Source of the DNA: Paraburkholderia sp. C35 | Lineage (GTDB): Bacteria; Pseudomonadota; Gammaproteobacteria; Burkholderiales; Burkholderiaceae | NCBI RefSeq assembly: GCF_003121405.1 | Contig: NZ_QBUY01000010.1 | Coordinates: forward strand, 84,636 to 148,635 | DNA length: 64,000 nt | Direction of reading: 5' to 3' | Shown here: in pieces, positions 24,700-35,422 of the stretch | Numbering within the stretch: position 1 is the stretch's first letter | How the letters are laid out: each line of letters begins with the position of its first letter | Made by a program: the position numbers and the translations under genes | The notes under the pieces: generated by a model | What the model was told of the DNA's origin: nothing | Seen by the model: the letters and a program-made list of their open reading frames with translations, nothing else | The model's database searches: none

Positions 24700-26241
24700 T
24701 CACGCCGGCAGCGAGAAGCTCGAAATCGCTTCGCGCAGATTGCCGACCTGATCCTTGAGCGAATGCGCGGCGGCGGCGGCCTGCTCGACCAGCGCCGCAT
24801 TCTGCTGCGTGACCTGATCCATTTCGCCGACGGCGCGGTTCACCTGCTCGATGCCTGCGCTCTGCTCGCGCGACGCATGGCTGATTTCCTCGAGAATTTC
24901 GTTCACGCGGCGCACCGACGCGACGATCTCGCCCATCGTCGAACCGGCGTTCGCAACCAGCGCCGCGCCTTCCTCGACACTGCCCGTCGATGTCTCGATC
25001 AACGCCTTGATTTCCTTCGCGGCCGTCGCCGAGCGCTGCGCGAGGCTGCGCACTTCCGCCGCGACGACAGCGAAGCCACGGCCCTGTTCGCCCGCGCGCG
25101 CCGCTTCCACCGCGGCGTTCAAGGCGAGGATGTTGGTCTGGAAGGCAATGCCGTCGATCACACCGATGATGTCGCCGATCTGTTTCGAACTGCTGGTGAT
25201 GTCGCCCATCGTGCGGACCACGTCGTCCACCACGCGGCTGCCGCGCGTCGCGATGTCGGCGGCTTCGCTGGCGAGACCGGCTGCCGTCGCGGCGCTGTCG
25301 GCGTTCTGCTTCACGTTCGAGGTCATCTCGTCCATGCTCGACGCCGTCTGCACGAGGGCGGCGGCCTGTTCTTCCGTGCGTTGCGACAGATCGGTGTTGC
25401 CGGCGGCGATTTCGCTCGCGCCGACGTTGATGTTCTCGGTGCCGGTACGGACGCGCGAGACGGTATCGACGAGTCCCTGTTGCATCGTGTGCAGCGCGTG
25501 CAGCAGGCTGGCGCGGTCGTTGTGGGCGAGCGGCACGGGCGTCGCGAGATCGCCGCGTGCGATGCGCTGGGTGGCTTCGACGGCGACTTCGAGGTCGCCG
25601 CCCAGCGTGCGCTTCACGCTGCGCAGCACCAGCACCATCACGGCCGTGGCGATGCCGCCGAGCACGAAGGTGATCACCAGCCAGCGGCCGAGATCGACGT
25701 AGAAGGCTTTCTGCACGTCATCCATGTACATGCCCGTGACCAGCACCCAGTCCCACGGCGCGAAGCGCAGCGCGTAGCTGGTCTTCGGCACGGGCGTGTC
25801 GCTGCCCGGCTTCGACCACAGATAATCGACGAACCCGCCTTTGCCCGCGTTCGCGGCGTTGACGATATCGACGAACAGGTGGTTGCCCGCCGGATCAGTG
25901 AAGCCCGACAGGTTCTTGCCGACCAGTGCCGGCTTGAACGGGTGCATCAGCATGACGGGCTGCGAATCGTTGACGGACAGATAGCCGTCGGTGCCGTAAC
26001 GCAGCGCGGACAGCGTGTCGAGCGCCTGCTTCTTCGCGTCGGCTTCGCTCATCGCGTGTTGCTGCGACAGCGCGTAGTAGCGGTTGACGATCGAATTGGC
26101 CTGCTCGACGAGGGTCGTCAACTGATCACGGCGCTGGGCGATCATCGACGAGCGGCTTTGCCACGCGCCGAACGCGCCAATGAGCACGAGGCCGATCCAC
26201 AGGATGGCGATCATCGAGGCGAGTTTCTTGTTCAGGGTCAT
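24700..26241 (-). CDS. Methyl-accepting chemotaxis protein with single Cache domain
   Basis: The 513-residue receptor has a first membrane helix (about 9-30), a periplasmic sCache_2 domain (about 35-185, with [11 protein letters not shown] and [16 protein letters not shown]), a second helix (about 190-212), a HAMP linker and a signalling domain whose hairpin tip reads [36 protein letters not shown] in two overlapping pieces of the family consensus. Methylation-helix Glu/Gln pairs flank it. The lack of a C-terminal pentapeptide for CheR binding is normal for many receptors. sCache_2 receptors often sense small organic acids. It stands alone without che genes nearby. Confidence 0.93.
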   Translation of the reverse strand: MTLNKKLASMIAILWIGLVLIGAFGAWQSRSSMIAQRRDQLTTLVEQANSIVNRYYALSQQHAMSEADAKKQALDTLSALRYGTDGYLSVNDSQPVMLMHPFKPALVGKNLSGFTDPAGNHLFVDIVNAANAGKGGFVDYLWSKPGSDTPVPKTSYALRFAPWDWVLVTGMYMDDVQKAFYVDLGRWLVITFVLGGIATAVMVLVLRSVKRTLGGDLEVAVEATQRIARGDLATPVPLAHNDRASLLHALHTMQQGLVDTVSRVRTGTENINVGASEIAAGNTDLSQRTEEQAAALVQTASSMDEMTSNVKQNADSAATAAGLASEAADIATRGSRVVDDVVRTMGDITSSSKQIGDIIGVIDGIAFQTNILALNAAVEAARAGEQGRGFAVVAAEVRSLAQRSATAAKEIKALIETSTGSVEEGAALVANAGSTMGEIVASVRRVNEILEEISHASREQSAGIEQVNRAVGEMDQVTQQNAALVEQAAAAAHSLKDQVGNLREAISSFSLPA

Positions 26242-26451
26242 GATGTGGTGTGCTTGCGGCGGCAGGAGTGGCGTAAGGCGGTCTTCGGGGCTGATGCGGG
26301 ATAGATAAAGGCAGAAGAAGGCAATGCCTGACAGGGTTTACGGCTGCCGCAAACGGTTGCAGCAGCCGGGGAAACCCGTAATGGGCATCGCGCGTATTGG
26401 TATGAAGTGAAGCTGGGCGGGTCCGCCTGTGAGGGCAGAGGTCGGGCGGGA

Positions 26452-27552
26452 TCAGACGGGCTGGGTGCGCTTGAGTGCCTTGAGCCAGGCTTTGGTTTGC
26501 TTGATGTCGTCGAACACGGGCAGGTCATCTTCAATCTTGCGGATCAGCTGTTCACGCTGCGCGATCTCGTCGTCGAGATCTTCCATCGCGAACAGAGGCG
26601 AGATGGCGGGCGTGCGGCACGGAAAGCCATAAGCGCTTTTGAACTTTTGCTGGACGTCCGAGAGTTCGCGATCCAGTTCGCCGAGTTGCTCGCGCAACAC
26701 CTGGTTATAGTGCGCGAGCTTTGCTTCGCTAATGCCGTCGATGGTGGTCTGGTCGATGTGTTCGAGTTCCAGTTGCAACTCCAGCAACTGCAGCAGTTTG
26801 CGATTCGCGTACGCCTCGTTGACCCGCTGCATCAATGCCGTCTTGCGCACGCGTTCTTCCGCATCGGGCTCGCGATCGGGATGCAACGCGCTCGCCAGCT
26901 TGCGATAAACGTCGCGCAACGACTGGCTGATCTCCACTTGCGCCGCTTCCTTGCGCGCTTCGGCGGCAAGCTGCTTCGGTGTCTTCTTGCGCTTCGCGCG
27001 ACGCTCCTCGCGCGCCTGCGCTTTCTGCATTGCTTCGGCGCGCAGCTTCGCGAACGTCTCGGACGCGTACTTCAGGAGTTCCTGCGGCGAGACCATATCG
27101 TCTTTCAGTTCGACGCCGAGCATCTCTTCGATAGCGGCTCGCATACCTTCGACGTCGATCCCGGCAGGCACGTCTTCGCGGGTCGGGGCGTGACGGTCGT
27201 AGATCGACTGCAAGGTATCGTCGTTGTCATGCCCGAGCATGGGCTGCAACAGATCGGCGATCAGCTCCGAAATCGCGCGGCGGTCGACGGCATTCAGACC
27301 TTTATCGCCGTGCACCGCGTCGAGCCGGTGAATGAACTTCAGCTGCGCTTGCCGCGACGCGTTCCGCAACGGCACCAGCACGTCGACAAACTTCTTCTGG
27401 AAAACGGGTGTGAAGGCTTCCCATTGCGCAAGCCAGCCGCGCCGGTTTTCGATCTGCTTGACGAGTGAGTTGAAGTATCTCTGGCCTATCGATCGATGCG
27501 CCTGCTGCTTTTCCGGCGCGATGGTCACCGATCGGCCCGCTCCTTTGCTCAT
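26452..27552 (-). CDS. J-domain (DnaJ-like) co-chaperone-type protein
   Basis: The 366-residue protein is mostly helical and charged. A J-domain-like segment near residues 205-265 carries the HPD tripeptide (RDVYRKLASALHPDREPD), which stimulates Hsp70 ATPase. The region before it is rich in Lys/Arg/Ala (EERRAKRKKTPKQ), probably a coiled coil. There is no Gly/Phe or zinc region, so it is a type III J protein. ATG 27552 is preferred over 27570 for GGGAGA upstream. It diverges from the phosphonate operon with about 270 bases between. Its client is unknown. Confidence 0.75.
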   Translation of the reverse strand: MSKGAGRSVTIAPEKQQAHRSIGQRYFNSLVKQIENRRGWLAQWEAFTPVFQKKFVDVLVPLRNASRQAQLKFIHRLDAVHGDKGLNAVDRRAISELIADLLQPMLGHDNDDTLQSIYDRHAPTREDVPAGIDVEGMRAAIEEMLGVELKDDMVSPQELLKYASETFAKLRAEAMQKAQAREERRAKRKKTPKQLAAEARKEAAQVEISQSLRDVYRKLASALHPDREPDAEERVRKTALMQRVNEAYANRKLLQLLELQLELEHIDQTTIDGISEAKLAHYNQVLREQLGELDRELSDVQQKFKSAYGFPCRTPAISPLFAMEDLDDEIAQREQLIRKIEDDLPVFDDIKQTKAWLKALKRTQPV

Positions 27553-27824
27553 GAAACGTATCTCTCCCATTTACTGAAAATGCAGCATACCGGTTCGTCG
27601 CTGAGACAGGGCAATCCGCGTCGATTTCAAACAAAATCACCACATTTTTCAAACTAATTCCATCAATTGCCAACACCTGCCCAGCTGATCTGCAATCCGT
27701 TCTCAATTCCGATATAGTCGCCATTTTTGGCCCGCCGGGACGCCTTTTGCGCGCCGCGTGAAAGTCCTTTCGAATGCCAATTAAAAGAGCCAAAAAACCA
27801 TTTCATCCTTTCCCTGGAAATCGA

Positions 27825-28595
27825 ATGCGAGCAATCATTCTTGCCGCAGGCCTCGGCTTGCGACTCCAGCAACCGCCGGGGGAGCAGTTTCCAAAATGTC
27901 TGCTGCGCTTTGATGGCGTCTCGCTGCTGGAGCGTCACCTGCAGATGCTCGAAGCCGTCGGCGTCGATGAAGTTGTCCTCGCGCTCGGCTTCCAGCCGGA
28001 ACAGGTCGAAGCCGAGTTGAAGCGCGCGGGCCGCAAGGTGCCTGAAATCAGGCTCAATCCGCGTTTCGATCTGGGCAGTGTGCTGACCGTGCACACGGTC
28101 GCCGATGCGCTCACGCGCGGCGGCGACGTGCTGCTGATGGACGCCGACGTACTCTACGACGAACGCATGCTGGCCGCACTCGTGGCGGGCGAGCACGCCA
28201 ACCGTCTGTTGATCGACCGCGATTTCGAAGCGGGCGATGAACCCGTCAAGCTGTGCCTGAAAATCGGCGTGCCTGTCGAGTTGCGCAAGCAACTCGCGGT
28301 TGGCCTCGACTACGACACGATCGGCGAATCGGTGGGCTTTTTCCGCTTGAACGAAGCCGCGGCTCGACGCTTCGCGGAGATCGTGGCGGGCTATATCGAC
28401 AGCGGCCGCGCGAACCTGCCGCACGAAGAAGCCGTGCGCGATCTGCTGCTCGAACGCAGCCACGCATTCGATACCGCCGATGTCACCGGCCTGCCGTGGA
28501 TCGAAATCGATTTTCCCAATGACGTTGCGCGAGCAACTGAAGACGTCCTGCCGCAACTGCAGCGACCAGCTTTGCAAGAAGCACTCAAGCGTTGA
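27825..28595 (+). CDS. Sugar-1-phosphate/phosphonate-type nucleotidyltransferase
   Basis: The 256-residue product begins RAIILAAGLGLRL, followed by PKCLLRFDG, the nucleotide-binding and lysine motifs of NTP transferases, and has a DADVLYD metal-binding motif. ATG 27825 (after GGAAA) puts the LAAG motif at the usual place; ATG 27774 would add 17 residues. It is the first gene of the phosphonate operon, 43 bases before the PEP mutase-fusion gene. By analogy with PntC-type enzymes it may make CMP-2-aminoethylphosphonate or activate a related head group, giving the operon two nucleotidyltransferases. The nucleotide and substrate cannot be read directly. Confidence 0.8.
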   Translation: MRAIILAAGLGLRLQQPPGEQFPKCLLRFDGVSLLERHLQMLEAVGVDEVVLALGFQPEQVEAELKRAGRKVPEIRLNPRFDLGSVLTVHTVADALTRGGDVLLMDADVLYDERMLAALVAGEHANRLLIDRDFEAGDEPVKLCLKIGVPVELRKQLAVGLDYDTIGESVGFFRLNEAAARRFAEIVAGYIDSGRANLPHEEAVRDLLLERSHAFDTADVTGLPWIEIDFPNDVARATEDVLPQLQRPALQEALKR

Positions 28596-28638
28596 AGCGC
28601 TGAAGCGCCAACTCGCGCCGACCTAGGAGCCACACATA

Positions 28639-30345
28639 ATGAACGCACGCGAACCTTCTTTCACCACCCTGTCGCGCAGCGCACGTCTGCGTCAAATGCT
28701 CATCAGCAACGAACTCGAATTCCTGATGGAAGCGCATAACGGCATTTCCGCACGCATCGTGCGCGAAGCCGGCTTCAAGGGCATCTGGGGTTCGGGCCTC
28801 GCGATCTCCGCGCAATACGGTGTGCGCGACAACAACGAAGCAAGCTGGACGCAGGTGGTCGACACGCTCGAATTCATGGCTGACGCCAGCGATCTGCCCA
28901 TCCTGCTCGACGGCGACACCGGCTACGGCAACTTCAACAACGTGCGCCGTCTCGTGCGCAAGCTGGAACAGCGCGGCATCGCGGGCGTGTGTATCGAAGA
29001 CAAGGTGTTCCCGAAGACGAACAGCTTCATCAAGGGCGAAGCGCAGCCGCTCGCGGATATCGACGAGTTCTGCGGCAAGATCAAGGCAGGCAAGGACTCG
29101 CAGACGGACGACGATTTCTCGATCGTCGCGCGCGTCGAAGCGCTGATCGCAGGCTGGGGCATGGACGAGGCGCTCAAGCGCGCGGAAGCGTATCGCCAGG
29201 CAGGCGCGGACGCCATCCTGATTCACAGCAAGCTGTCGCGCCCCGACGAGATTCTCGAATTCGCACGCGAATGGGCAGGCCGCGGTCCGCTCGTGATCGT
29301 GCCGACCAAGTACTACAGCACGCCGACGGAAGTGTTCCGCAAGGCAGGCATCAGCACGGTGATCTGGGCGAACCATCAGATTCGCGCCGCGACCTCGGCG
29401 ATGCAGGCCGTCGTGAAGGAAATCTACGAGAGCCAGACGCTCGTCAACGTTGAAGACCGCATTGCGACCGTCAACGAAATCTTCCGTCTGCAGAACGCCG
29501 ACGAATACTCGGAAGCGGAAGAGCGCTATCTGTCGTCGTCGCGTGCGGCGGGTTCGGCTGTCGTGCTCGCGGCAAGCCGCGGCAAGGGCCTCGAAGCCGT
29601 CACGACGGACCGTCCGAAGGTCATGCTGCCCATCGCGGGCAAGCCGCTGCTGCGCTGGCTCGTCGATGCGTTCAAGAAGCAGGGCCTCAACGACATTACC
29701 GTGGTTGGCGGCTATCGCGCGGATGCGATCGACACGGCAGGCATCAAGCTCGTCGTCAACGAGCGTCACGAACAGACGGGCGAACTGGCGTCGCTCGCGT
29801 GCGCAGTCGATGGTCTTCAGAACGACACGGTGATCTCGTACGGCGACCTGCTGTTCCGCAGCTACATCGTGCGCGATCTGGTGGATAGCGAAGCGCCGTT
29901 CAGCGTGGTGGTCGATTCGACGACGGTCGCCGAAGCGGGCGCGACGAACCAGAGCGTGCGCGATTTCGCGTGGTGCTCGGCAGGCGACGATCGCGGCCTG
30001 TTCGGCAACAAGGTGCTGCTGCGCCGTGTGGCGAACAACGAAGGCGACGTGAAGGGCGAAGCGCCGAACGGCCGCTGGATTGGTCTCTTGAACGTGCGCG
30101 GCGCGGGCCGCGAGCGTCTGCAAGCCGTGATGAACACGCTGCGCGCACGCCCCGATTTCGATTCGCTCGATATGCCCGCGCTGCTGAATGCGCTGATCGA
30201 AGCGGGTGAGCAGATCGAAGTGCAATACGTGCACGGCCACTGGCGCGGTGTGAACGACCTCGAAGATTTCCGCCGTGCAGGCGACTTCGCGCACGAAGCC
30301 ACGCCGCTCGCGAAGGGCGATGCAGCGGGAGGCGCCGCGCAATGA
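28639..30345 (+). CDS. aepX: Phosphoenolpyruvate mutase fused to a nucleotidyltransferase
   Basis: The 568-residue protein has an N-terminal PEP mutase domain (about 1-290) with the diagnostic [11 protein letters not shown] loop and DGDTGYGN, which rearranges phosphoenolpyruvate to phosphonopyruvate, the entry reaction to C-P natural products. The C-terminal half (about 305-555) is an NTP-transferase domain ([20 protein letters not shown], later VISYGDLLF) with the AASRG variant seen in PepM fusions, likely activating 2-aminoethylphosphonate with CTP. AGGAG precedes the ATG. The stop overlaps the next start (ATGA at 30342). This is an ordinary cytoplasmic biosynthetic enzyme. Confidence 0.92.
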   Translation: MNAREPSFTTLSRSARLRQMLISNELEFLMEAHNGISARIVREAGFKGIWGSGLAISAQYGVRDNNEASWTQVVDTLEFMADASDLPILLDGDTGYGNFNNVRRLVRKLEQRGIAGVCIEDKVFPKTNSFIKGEAQPLADIDEFCGKIKAGKDSQTDDDFSIVARVEALIAGWGMDEALKRAEAYRQAGADAILIHSKLSRPDEILEFAREWAGRGPLVIVPTKYYSTPTEVFRKAGISTVIWANHQIRAATSAMQAVVKEIYESQTLVNVEDRIATVNEIFRLQNADEYSEAEERYLSSSRAAGSAVVLAASRGKGLEAVTTDRPKVMLPIAGKPLLRWLVDAFKKQGLNDITVVGGYRADAIDTAGIKLVVNERHEQTGELASLACAVDGLQNDTVISYGDLLFRSYIVRDLVDSEAPFSVVVDSTTVAEAGATNQSVRDFAWCSAGDDRGLFGNKVLLRRVANNEGDVKGEAPNGRWIGLLNVRGAGRERLQAVMNTLRARPDFDSLDMPALLNALIEAGEQIEVQYVHGHWRGVNDLEDFRRAGDFAHEATPLAKGDAAGGAAQ

Positions 30346-31526
30346 TCGAGGCAGCACAGTTTGTCGAAGCGGCGCGCGAGCGTGGCTTCGACTGGTATGC
30401 AGGCGTGCCGTGCTCGTATCTGACGCCGTTCATCAACTACGTGCTGCAGGATCCGAAGCTGCATTACGTGTCGGCGGCGAATGAGGGCGATGCGGTTGCG
30501 TTTATCGCTGGCGTGACGCTCGGCGCGCAGAATGGCCGCCGCGGCGTGACGATGATGCAGAACTCGGGTCTCGGCAATGCCGTGAGTCCGCTGACGTCGC
30601 TGACATGGACGTTCAAGCTGCCGCAGTTGCTGATCGTCACGTGGCGCGGCCAGCCCGGTGTGTCGGATGAGCCGCAGCATCAGCTGATGGGTCCCATCAC
30701 GCCGGCCATGCTCGACACGATGGAAATTCCTTGGGAGACGTTCCCGACGGGAGCGGAAGCGATTGGCCCTGCGCTAGATCGTGCAATTGCGCACATGGAT
30801 GCAACCGGTCGCCCGTATGCGCTAGTGATGCAGAAGGGCAGCGTCGCGCCGTATGAGTTGAAGGACTCGGGTCGTGCGGCGAAGCGTGAAGTGCGTGCCG
30901 CGCGTGATGTCTCGCGTGACGTTGAGTCTGACGCACTGCCGACGCGCAACGAAGCCTTGCAACGCGTGATCGCGCATACGCCGCTGAATTCGACGGTGGT
31001 GCTGGCATCGACGGGATTTTGCGGACGCGAGCTGTATGCCATCGATGACAGGCCGAATCAGTTGTACATGGTCGGCTCGATGGGCTGTCTCACGCCGTTC
31101 GCGTTGGGCCTCGCGCTGACGCGTCCCGATCTGCATGTCGTCGCGCTTGACGGCGATGGTGCGGCGCTGATGCGCATGGGCGTGTTCGCGACGCTCGGCG
31201 CGTATGGTCCATCGAACCTCACGCACATCCTGCTCGACAACGGCGCGCACGACTCGACAGGTGGGCAATCGACGGTGTCGCCGCAGGTGTCGTTTGCGGG
31301 TGTGGCATCGGCGTGCGGCTATGCGTCGGCTGTCGAAGGCGACGACGTGAGCCTGATCGACGATGTATTCGCGTCGCCGCTGCTCGACGGTCCGCGCTTC
31401 GTGCGCGTCGCGATTCGCCGTGGCACGCCGGACGGCCTGCCGCGCCCGACCATTACGCCGCCCGATGTGAAGACGCGCTTGATGCGCCACATCGCGACCG
31501 CTGGCACGAACGAAGGAGCACGCTGA
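30342..31526 (+). CDS. aepY: Phosphonopyruvate decarboxylase
   Basis: The 394-residue thiamine-diphosphate enzyme turns phosphonopyruvate into phosphonoacetaldehyde, the irreversible step that pulls the PEP mutase equilibrium forward. It shows the family's early AGVPCSYL and [11 protein letters not shown] (catalytic Glu) and the ThDP-binding motif [10 protein letters not shown] with Asn in [13 protein letters not shown]. It overlaps the upstream gene by four bases and the downstream one by one, so the three genes are translationally coupled. Length is normal for the family. Confidence 0.93.
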   Translation: MIEAAQFVEAARERGFDWYAGVPCSYLTPFINYVLQDPKLHYVSAANEGDAVAFIAGVTLGAQNGRRGVTMMQNSGLGNAVSPLTSLTWTFKLPQLLIVTWRGQPGVSDEPQHQLMGPITPAMLDTMEIPWETFPTGAEAIGPALDRAIAHMDATGRPYALVMQKGSVAPYELKDSGRAAKREVRAARDVSRDVESDALPTRNEALQRVIAHTPLNSTVVLASTGFCGRELYAIDDRPNQLYMVGSMGCLTPFALGLALTRPDLHVVALDGDGAALMRMGVFATLGAYGPSNLTHILLDNGAHDSTGGQSTVSPQVSFAGVASACGYASAVEGDDVSLIDDVFASPLLDGPRFVRVAIRRGTPDGLPRPTITPPDVKTRLMRHIATAGTNEGAR

Positions 31527-32593
31527 TGCTGCTGATGAATCCTGGTCCCGTCACGCTGACCGAGCGCGTGCGCAATAGCCTGCTGCAAACGGATCTGTGC
31601 CATCGCGAGAGCGAGTTTTTCGATCTGCAGGATGAAGCGCGTGCGCGTCTGATCAGACTGTATGACCTCGATCCCGCGCAATGGAGCGCGGTGCTGATGA
31701 CAGGCTCGGGCACGGCGGCCGTCGAAAGCATGATCGCGGCGCTGGTGCCGGAAAATGGCAAGCTGCTGATCGTCGAAAACGGCGTGTACGGCGAGCGCAT
31801 TTCGCAGATCGCAGCGCAATACGGGATCGCGCACAGCATCGTCAAGCATGAATGGATGCAGGCGCCCGACCTCGCGCGTATCGCCACTGCGCTCGATGAA
31901 GACAGGTCGATTACGCATGTCGCCGTGATTCATCATGAGACGACGACGGGACGTTTGAACGATCTGAAGGCGCTCGCTCAGGTGTGCCGTGCGCGTAACG
32001 TGAAAATGCTGGTCGATGGTGTGAGCAGCTTTGGCGCTGAAGCGATCGACTTCGCGGAAGGCACGATCGTGGCTGTCGCTGCGACGGCGAACAAATGTCT
32101 GCATGGCGTGCCGGGCGCGGCGTTCGTGATCGTGCGGCGCGATGCGCTGGCGGTGGCGGCCAGCCGCACTTACTACCTTGGTCTGGTGCGGCTTGCCAAC
32201 CTGCAGGATCAGCGCAATACGCCGTTTACGCCTTCTGTTCACGCGTACTATGCGCTGGTCGAAGCATTGCGCGAACTCGATGAAGAAGGTGGCTGGAAGG
32301 CACGTCATCAGCGTTATGCAGCGCTTGCCGAGCAGGCTCGCGCCGGTCTCGCCGCGCGTGGGATGGATAGCGTGTTGCCGGCAGAGGAGTCGTCGGTTGT
32401 GCTGCGTGCGTATCGCTTGCCGAAGGGCATTTCGTACGAGCAACTGCATGATGCGCTGAAGGCTCGCGGTTATGTGATCTATGCGGGGCAGGGCGGTCTT
32501 TCGAAAGAACTGTTCCGCATCTCGACGATGGGTGCGATTCATGCGCCGGATATCGACCGGTTGCTGTCGAGTTTCGATGAACTGATGCGTTAA
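31526..32593 (+). CDS. phnW: 2-aminoethylphosphonate aminotransferase
   Basis: The 355-residue PLP enzyme of the class V aminotransferase fold interconverts phosphonoacetaldehyde and 2-aminoethylphosphonate with alanine/pyruvate. It has MNPGPVTLTERV, TGSGTAAVES, HHETTTG, DGVSSFGAE and the PLP lysine in TANKCLHGVPG. ATG 31526 has GAAGGAG at 31511-31517. No phosphonate-degradation genes (phnX or phnA) are adjacent, and it follows PEP mutase and decarboxylase, so it works in the biosynthetic direction here. A strong terminator follows. Confidence 0.92.
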   Translation: MLLMNPGPVTLTERVRNSLLQTDLCHRESEFFDLQDEARARLIRLYDLDPAQWSAVLMTGSGTAAVESMIAALVPENGKLLIVENGVYGERISQIAAQYGIAHSIVKHEWMQAPDLARIATALDEDRSITHVAVIHHETTTGRLNDLKALAQVCRARNVKMLVDGVSSFGAEAIDFAEGTIVAVAATANKCLHGVPGAAFVIVRRDALAVAASRTYYLGLVRLANLQDQRNTPFTPSVHAYYALVEALRELDEEGGWKARHQRYAALAEQARAGLAARGMDSVLPAEESSVVLRAYRLPKGISYEQLHDALKARGYVIYAGQGGLSKELFRISTMGAIHAPDIDRLLSSFDELMR

Positions 32594-32623
32594 GTTTTTT
32601 TGCTGGCATGTGCAAGAAGCAGA

Positions 32624-32656
32624 CAGGCTCCCCGATCGGGGAGCCTGTTTTCTTTT
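32624..32656 (+). terminator. Terminator of the phosphonate operon
   Basis: CAGGCTCCCC (32624-32633) and GGGGAGCCTG (32638-32647) form a perfect 10-bp stem with loop GATC, followed by TTTTCTTTT. It ends the phosphonate operon 30 bases past its last stop. Confidence 0.92.
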
Positions 32657-32725
32657 AAAGCACCGGATTCGTGAAGCAGACACTCAGGCGGCAGCTACTG
32701 CGCCGCCCTGGCGAGTGTCTTCAGA

Positions 32726-35422
32726 TCACCACTGGTACGACGCACCGGCACCGAACGTCGTGCCCTGCCCGCTGATACCTGCGCCGAGCTTGACCTTGAT
32801 GTTGGGCGTAATGCGTGCCGAAGCACCCAGCGCAGCAGCCTGATAGCCCTGGTACGAGCCAGTGCCGATACCGACCGCAATCGTCTTGCCGGGATCGACG
32901 TCGGGAATCATCGTCAGCGCGGTTGCTGCCGCGATGCCCGAATAGGCATTGCGCGCCACATCGCTGACACCTTGCTGGACCATGTTGATCTGCTGATCGG
33001 TGTACTGCTTTGCGCTCGTGCCTGCGGGCAGATCGCCCACGGCGGCAGCAATCGAGTTGTTCAACTGACCGACGTTCACTGCATCCGTCGTCGCCGTGCC
33101 TGCTGCGACGTTGGCGACCTGGCGTTCGTTACCCGACGAACCCACCGACACCGTGTTCGCGCGATCCGCCACCGAATCTGCACCCAATGCAACTGAGTTA
33201 TCTGCCATTGCCTTCGAGTTTGCGCCCATCGCCATCGAGTTTGCGCCGCTGGCCTGCGCGTTGTATCCCGAGGCAACCGACTGGGTGCCGCTCGCGTTTG
33301 CGGTCGCGCCCATCGCCGTTGCGTGCGTGCCCGTTGCGACCGATCCTTCGGTGTTGACGTCGCCATTGGCGGAGAACATCGAATCGTCCGTGCCGTCCTT
33401 CAGGTCGAGCGCGGCGTTGGCGATGGCCTCGTTCATCTGATTCACGTTCACAGCGTCCGTGCCTTCCGTACCCGCCGCGACGTTGTGGATGGCCGTGCTC
33501 TCCGTTGCGTTCTCGCCGCCCATCGTCACGCTGCTGTAGTTCGTCGTGCCGTCGGGGTTCGTGTCGTATTTCACCGAGCCCTGATCGACCTGGCCGATCT
33601 TGCTGTCGACTTCGTTGAGCTGCGCGACGTTGACGGCATCGGTTGCAGCGGTGCCGGCCGCGACGTTGGTGATCTGGCGTTCGTTGCCCGCCGAACCCAC
33701 GGAGACAGCGTTTGCGCGATCTGCTACCGATCCCTGGCCGAGCGCGACTGCATTCTCTGCCGACGCAATCGAGCCTGTGCCGAGCGCCATCGCGTTGTTG
33801 AACGTGGCCTGTGCGCTGCTGCCCATGGCAATGGCGTTCATGCCTGAAGCGAAGGCTGCGCCGCCAATTGCTATCGAGTCGACGCCTTCTGCCTTCGAAT
33901 CCGCGAGATCCGAGTTGGCGTGGAAGTAGGTGATGCCGCCGCCGTTGGTGATGTCGTTCAGCGAGTTGTTGATGTTCGTGATGTCTGCGGTGTTCTGCGT
34001 GGTGCGGCTGTCGATGTTGGTAATGGCGTCGCCCGCGTTGTTGAGCGTCTTGCTTCCACCGTCGACCACATAGGTCGGCTTCGAGACCGTGCCGTCGACG
34101 TTGACTGTCGAGCCGCCCCCCAGTGCATCTGCTGTCGATTGGGCTGCGGCGAACATTTGCGAGCCGTTGACTGCGTCCACACTCGATGCGTTCACATCAC
34201 CAGCGGTGACACCCGTCAGCTTGCGAGCGCCGGCTGTGCCCGTGATGTTGACGCTCGCGCCGTCCGTGTCCTTCGCGACGGTGATAGTGCGCGTTGTTGC
34301 ATCCTGCTGGACCAGACCGATTTCACCGTTGTTGATCTGGTTCGAGATAGTGCTGATATCGGCGGTGTTCTGCGTGGTGCGGCCATCAATGTTGGTGAAT
34401 GCATCGCCGGCATTGTTGAGCGTGGTCTTACCGCCGTCGAGTACGTATGACGGTGCCGAGATCGTGCCATTGCTGTTGACCGTCGAGCCGCCACCGAATG
34501 CGTCTGCCGTCGATTTAGCTGAGTTGAACAGTTGTGAGCCGTTGATCGCGTCAACGCTCGAAGCACTCACGTCACCGACAGCGACCCCCGTGAGCTTGCG
34601 CGCGCCTGCCGTGCCGATGAGATTCACGCTCGTACCGTCGGTGTCTTTCGCGACGGTGATGCTGCGCGTCGCCGCATCCTGCTGAACCAGTCCGATTTCG
34701 CCACCGTTGATCTGGTCCGTGAGGTTGCTGACACGGTCGTCGATGTTGGAGATGGCTGCACCTGCGTTGTTGAGCGTCGTCTTGCCGTCTTCGAGCGCAT
34801 ACGTTGGTGCCGAGATCGTGCCATTCGTGTTGACCGTCGAACCGCCACCAATCGCGGTCGAAGCCGACTGCGCCAGGCTGAAGAGTTGCGAGCCGTTCAC
34901 ACCATCCGTGCTGGTCGACGATACGTTGCCTGACGCAAGGCCAATGAGCTTGTTTGCAGTACCTGACGTCGTGCCGCCGCTGAACAGACTCAGGCCGCCG
35001 TGAATATAGGCGGTGGGCATACCTGCTGCGACGTTGGTGCCGAAGATCTCCAGTCCGCCGGAGACGAACAGGCCATTAGTGTTAGACACCATTTTTGGTT
35101 TTTGTACTGTACCCATTCCGACGCTTAGGGCGTCGCCATTGTTGCCCAGTTTTAGCGCGCAAGTTTGGTTGCTCAATTCTCTCATCCCACTCTGATCAGT
35201 GACGACGGTACATGCTCCCTCATCACCGTCATTGAAGTATGCGGATTCGTTCTGGGCAGCGGCCAATGCATCCGGAGAAGACATTAGTGCACTCAAGAAA
35301 GCCGAAGTCCCTACTGCAACGGCAAGCTTAGATGCTCTTTTGCCGTTAGCTTTCGAGTTTTCGTGTGCCGCGACGAAGGTTCTAGTGGAGTGGTTCCAGA
35401 TTGAGCGGTAAATTCGATTCAT
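32726..35422 (-). CDS. YadA-type trimeric autotransporter adhesin
   Basis: The 898-residue protein begins with the extended signal peptide of type V secretion (MNRIYRSIWNHSTRTFVAAH), then a passenger of three stalk repeats, a YadA-like head with 14-residue repeats (SIAIGGAAFASGMNAIAMGS and similar) and neck/stalk motifs (NVAAGTAATDAVNVAQLN), and ends in a membrane-anchor beta-barrel with ARITPNIKVKLGAG and a final Trp. Homotrimers reach the surface through their own anchor and bind host or abiotic surfaces. GAGGTCGAC precedes the ATG. It converges on the phosphonate operon, with the operon's terminator between them. Confidence 0.95.
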   Translation of the reverse strand: MNRIYRSIWNHSTRTFVAAHENSKANGKRASKLAVAVGTSAFLSALMSSPDALAAAQNESAYFNDGDEGACTVVTDQSGMRELSNQTCALKLGNNGDALSVGMGTVQKPKMVSNTNGLFVSGGLEIFGTNVAAGMPTAYIHGGLSLFSGGTTSGTANKLIGLASGNVSSTSTDGVNGSQLFSLAQSASTAIGGGSTVNTNGTISAPTYALEDGKTTLNNAGAAISNIDDRVSNLTDQINGGEIGLVQQDAATRSITVAKDTDGTSVNLIGTAGARKLTGVAVGDVSASSVDAINGSQLFNSAKSTADAFGGGSTVNSNGTISAPSYVLDGGKTTLNNAGDAFTNIDGRTTQNTADISTISNQINNGEIGLVQQDATTRTITVAKDTDGASVNITGTAGARKLTGVTAGDVNASSVDAVNGSQMFAAAQSTADALGGGSTVNVDGTVSKPTYVVDGGSKTLNNAGDAITNIDSRTTQNTADITNINNSLNDITNGGGITYFHANSDLADSKAEGVDSIAIGGAAFASGMNAIAMGSSAQATFNNAMALGTGSIASAENAVALGQGSVADRANAVSVGSAGNERQITNVAAGTAATDAVNVAQLNEVDSKIGQVDQGSVKYDTNPDGTTNYSSVTMGGENATESTAIHNVAAGTEGTDAVNVNQMNEAIANAALDLKDGTDDSMFSANGDVNTEGSVATGTHATAMGATANASGTQSVASGYNAQASGANSMAMGANSKAMADNSVALGADSVADRANTVSVGSSGNERQVANVAAGTATTDAVNVGQLNNSIAAAVGDLPAGTSAKQYTDQQINMVQQGVSDVARNAYSGIAAATALTMIPDVDPGKTIAVGIGTGSYQGYQAAALGASARITPNIKVKLGAGISGQGTTFGAGASYQW
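33930..34900 (-). repeat. Three direct stalk repeats within the adhesin gene
   Basis: Units start near 34891, 34537 and 34162 (reading right to left), 354 and 375 bases apart, each starting NGSQLF or NGSQMF and running through GGGSTVN, a DGGKTTLNNAGDA-like segment and GLVQQDA-like segment. The 21-base difference is a seven-residue insertion (TTQNTAD). The third unit is shortened. Recombination between units could change stalk length. Confidence 0.85.

Noticed and set aside
26407..27468. A long plus-strand frame rich in Leu/Phe/Arg.
   Set aside because: Antisense of the J-domain gene, with no start site and no family.
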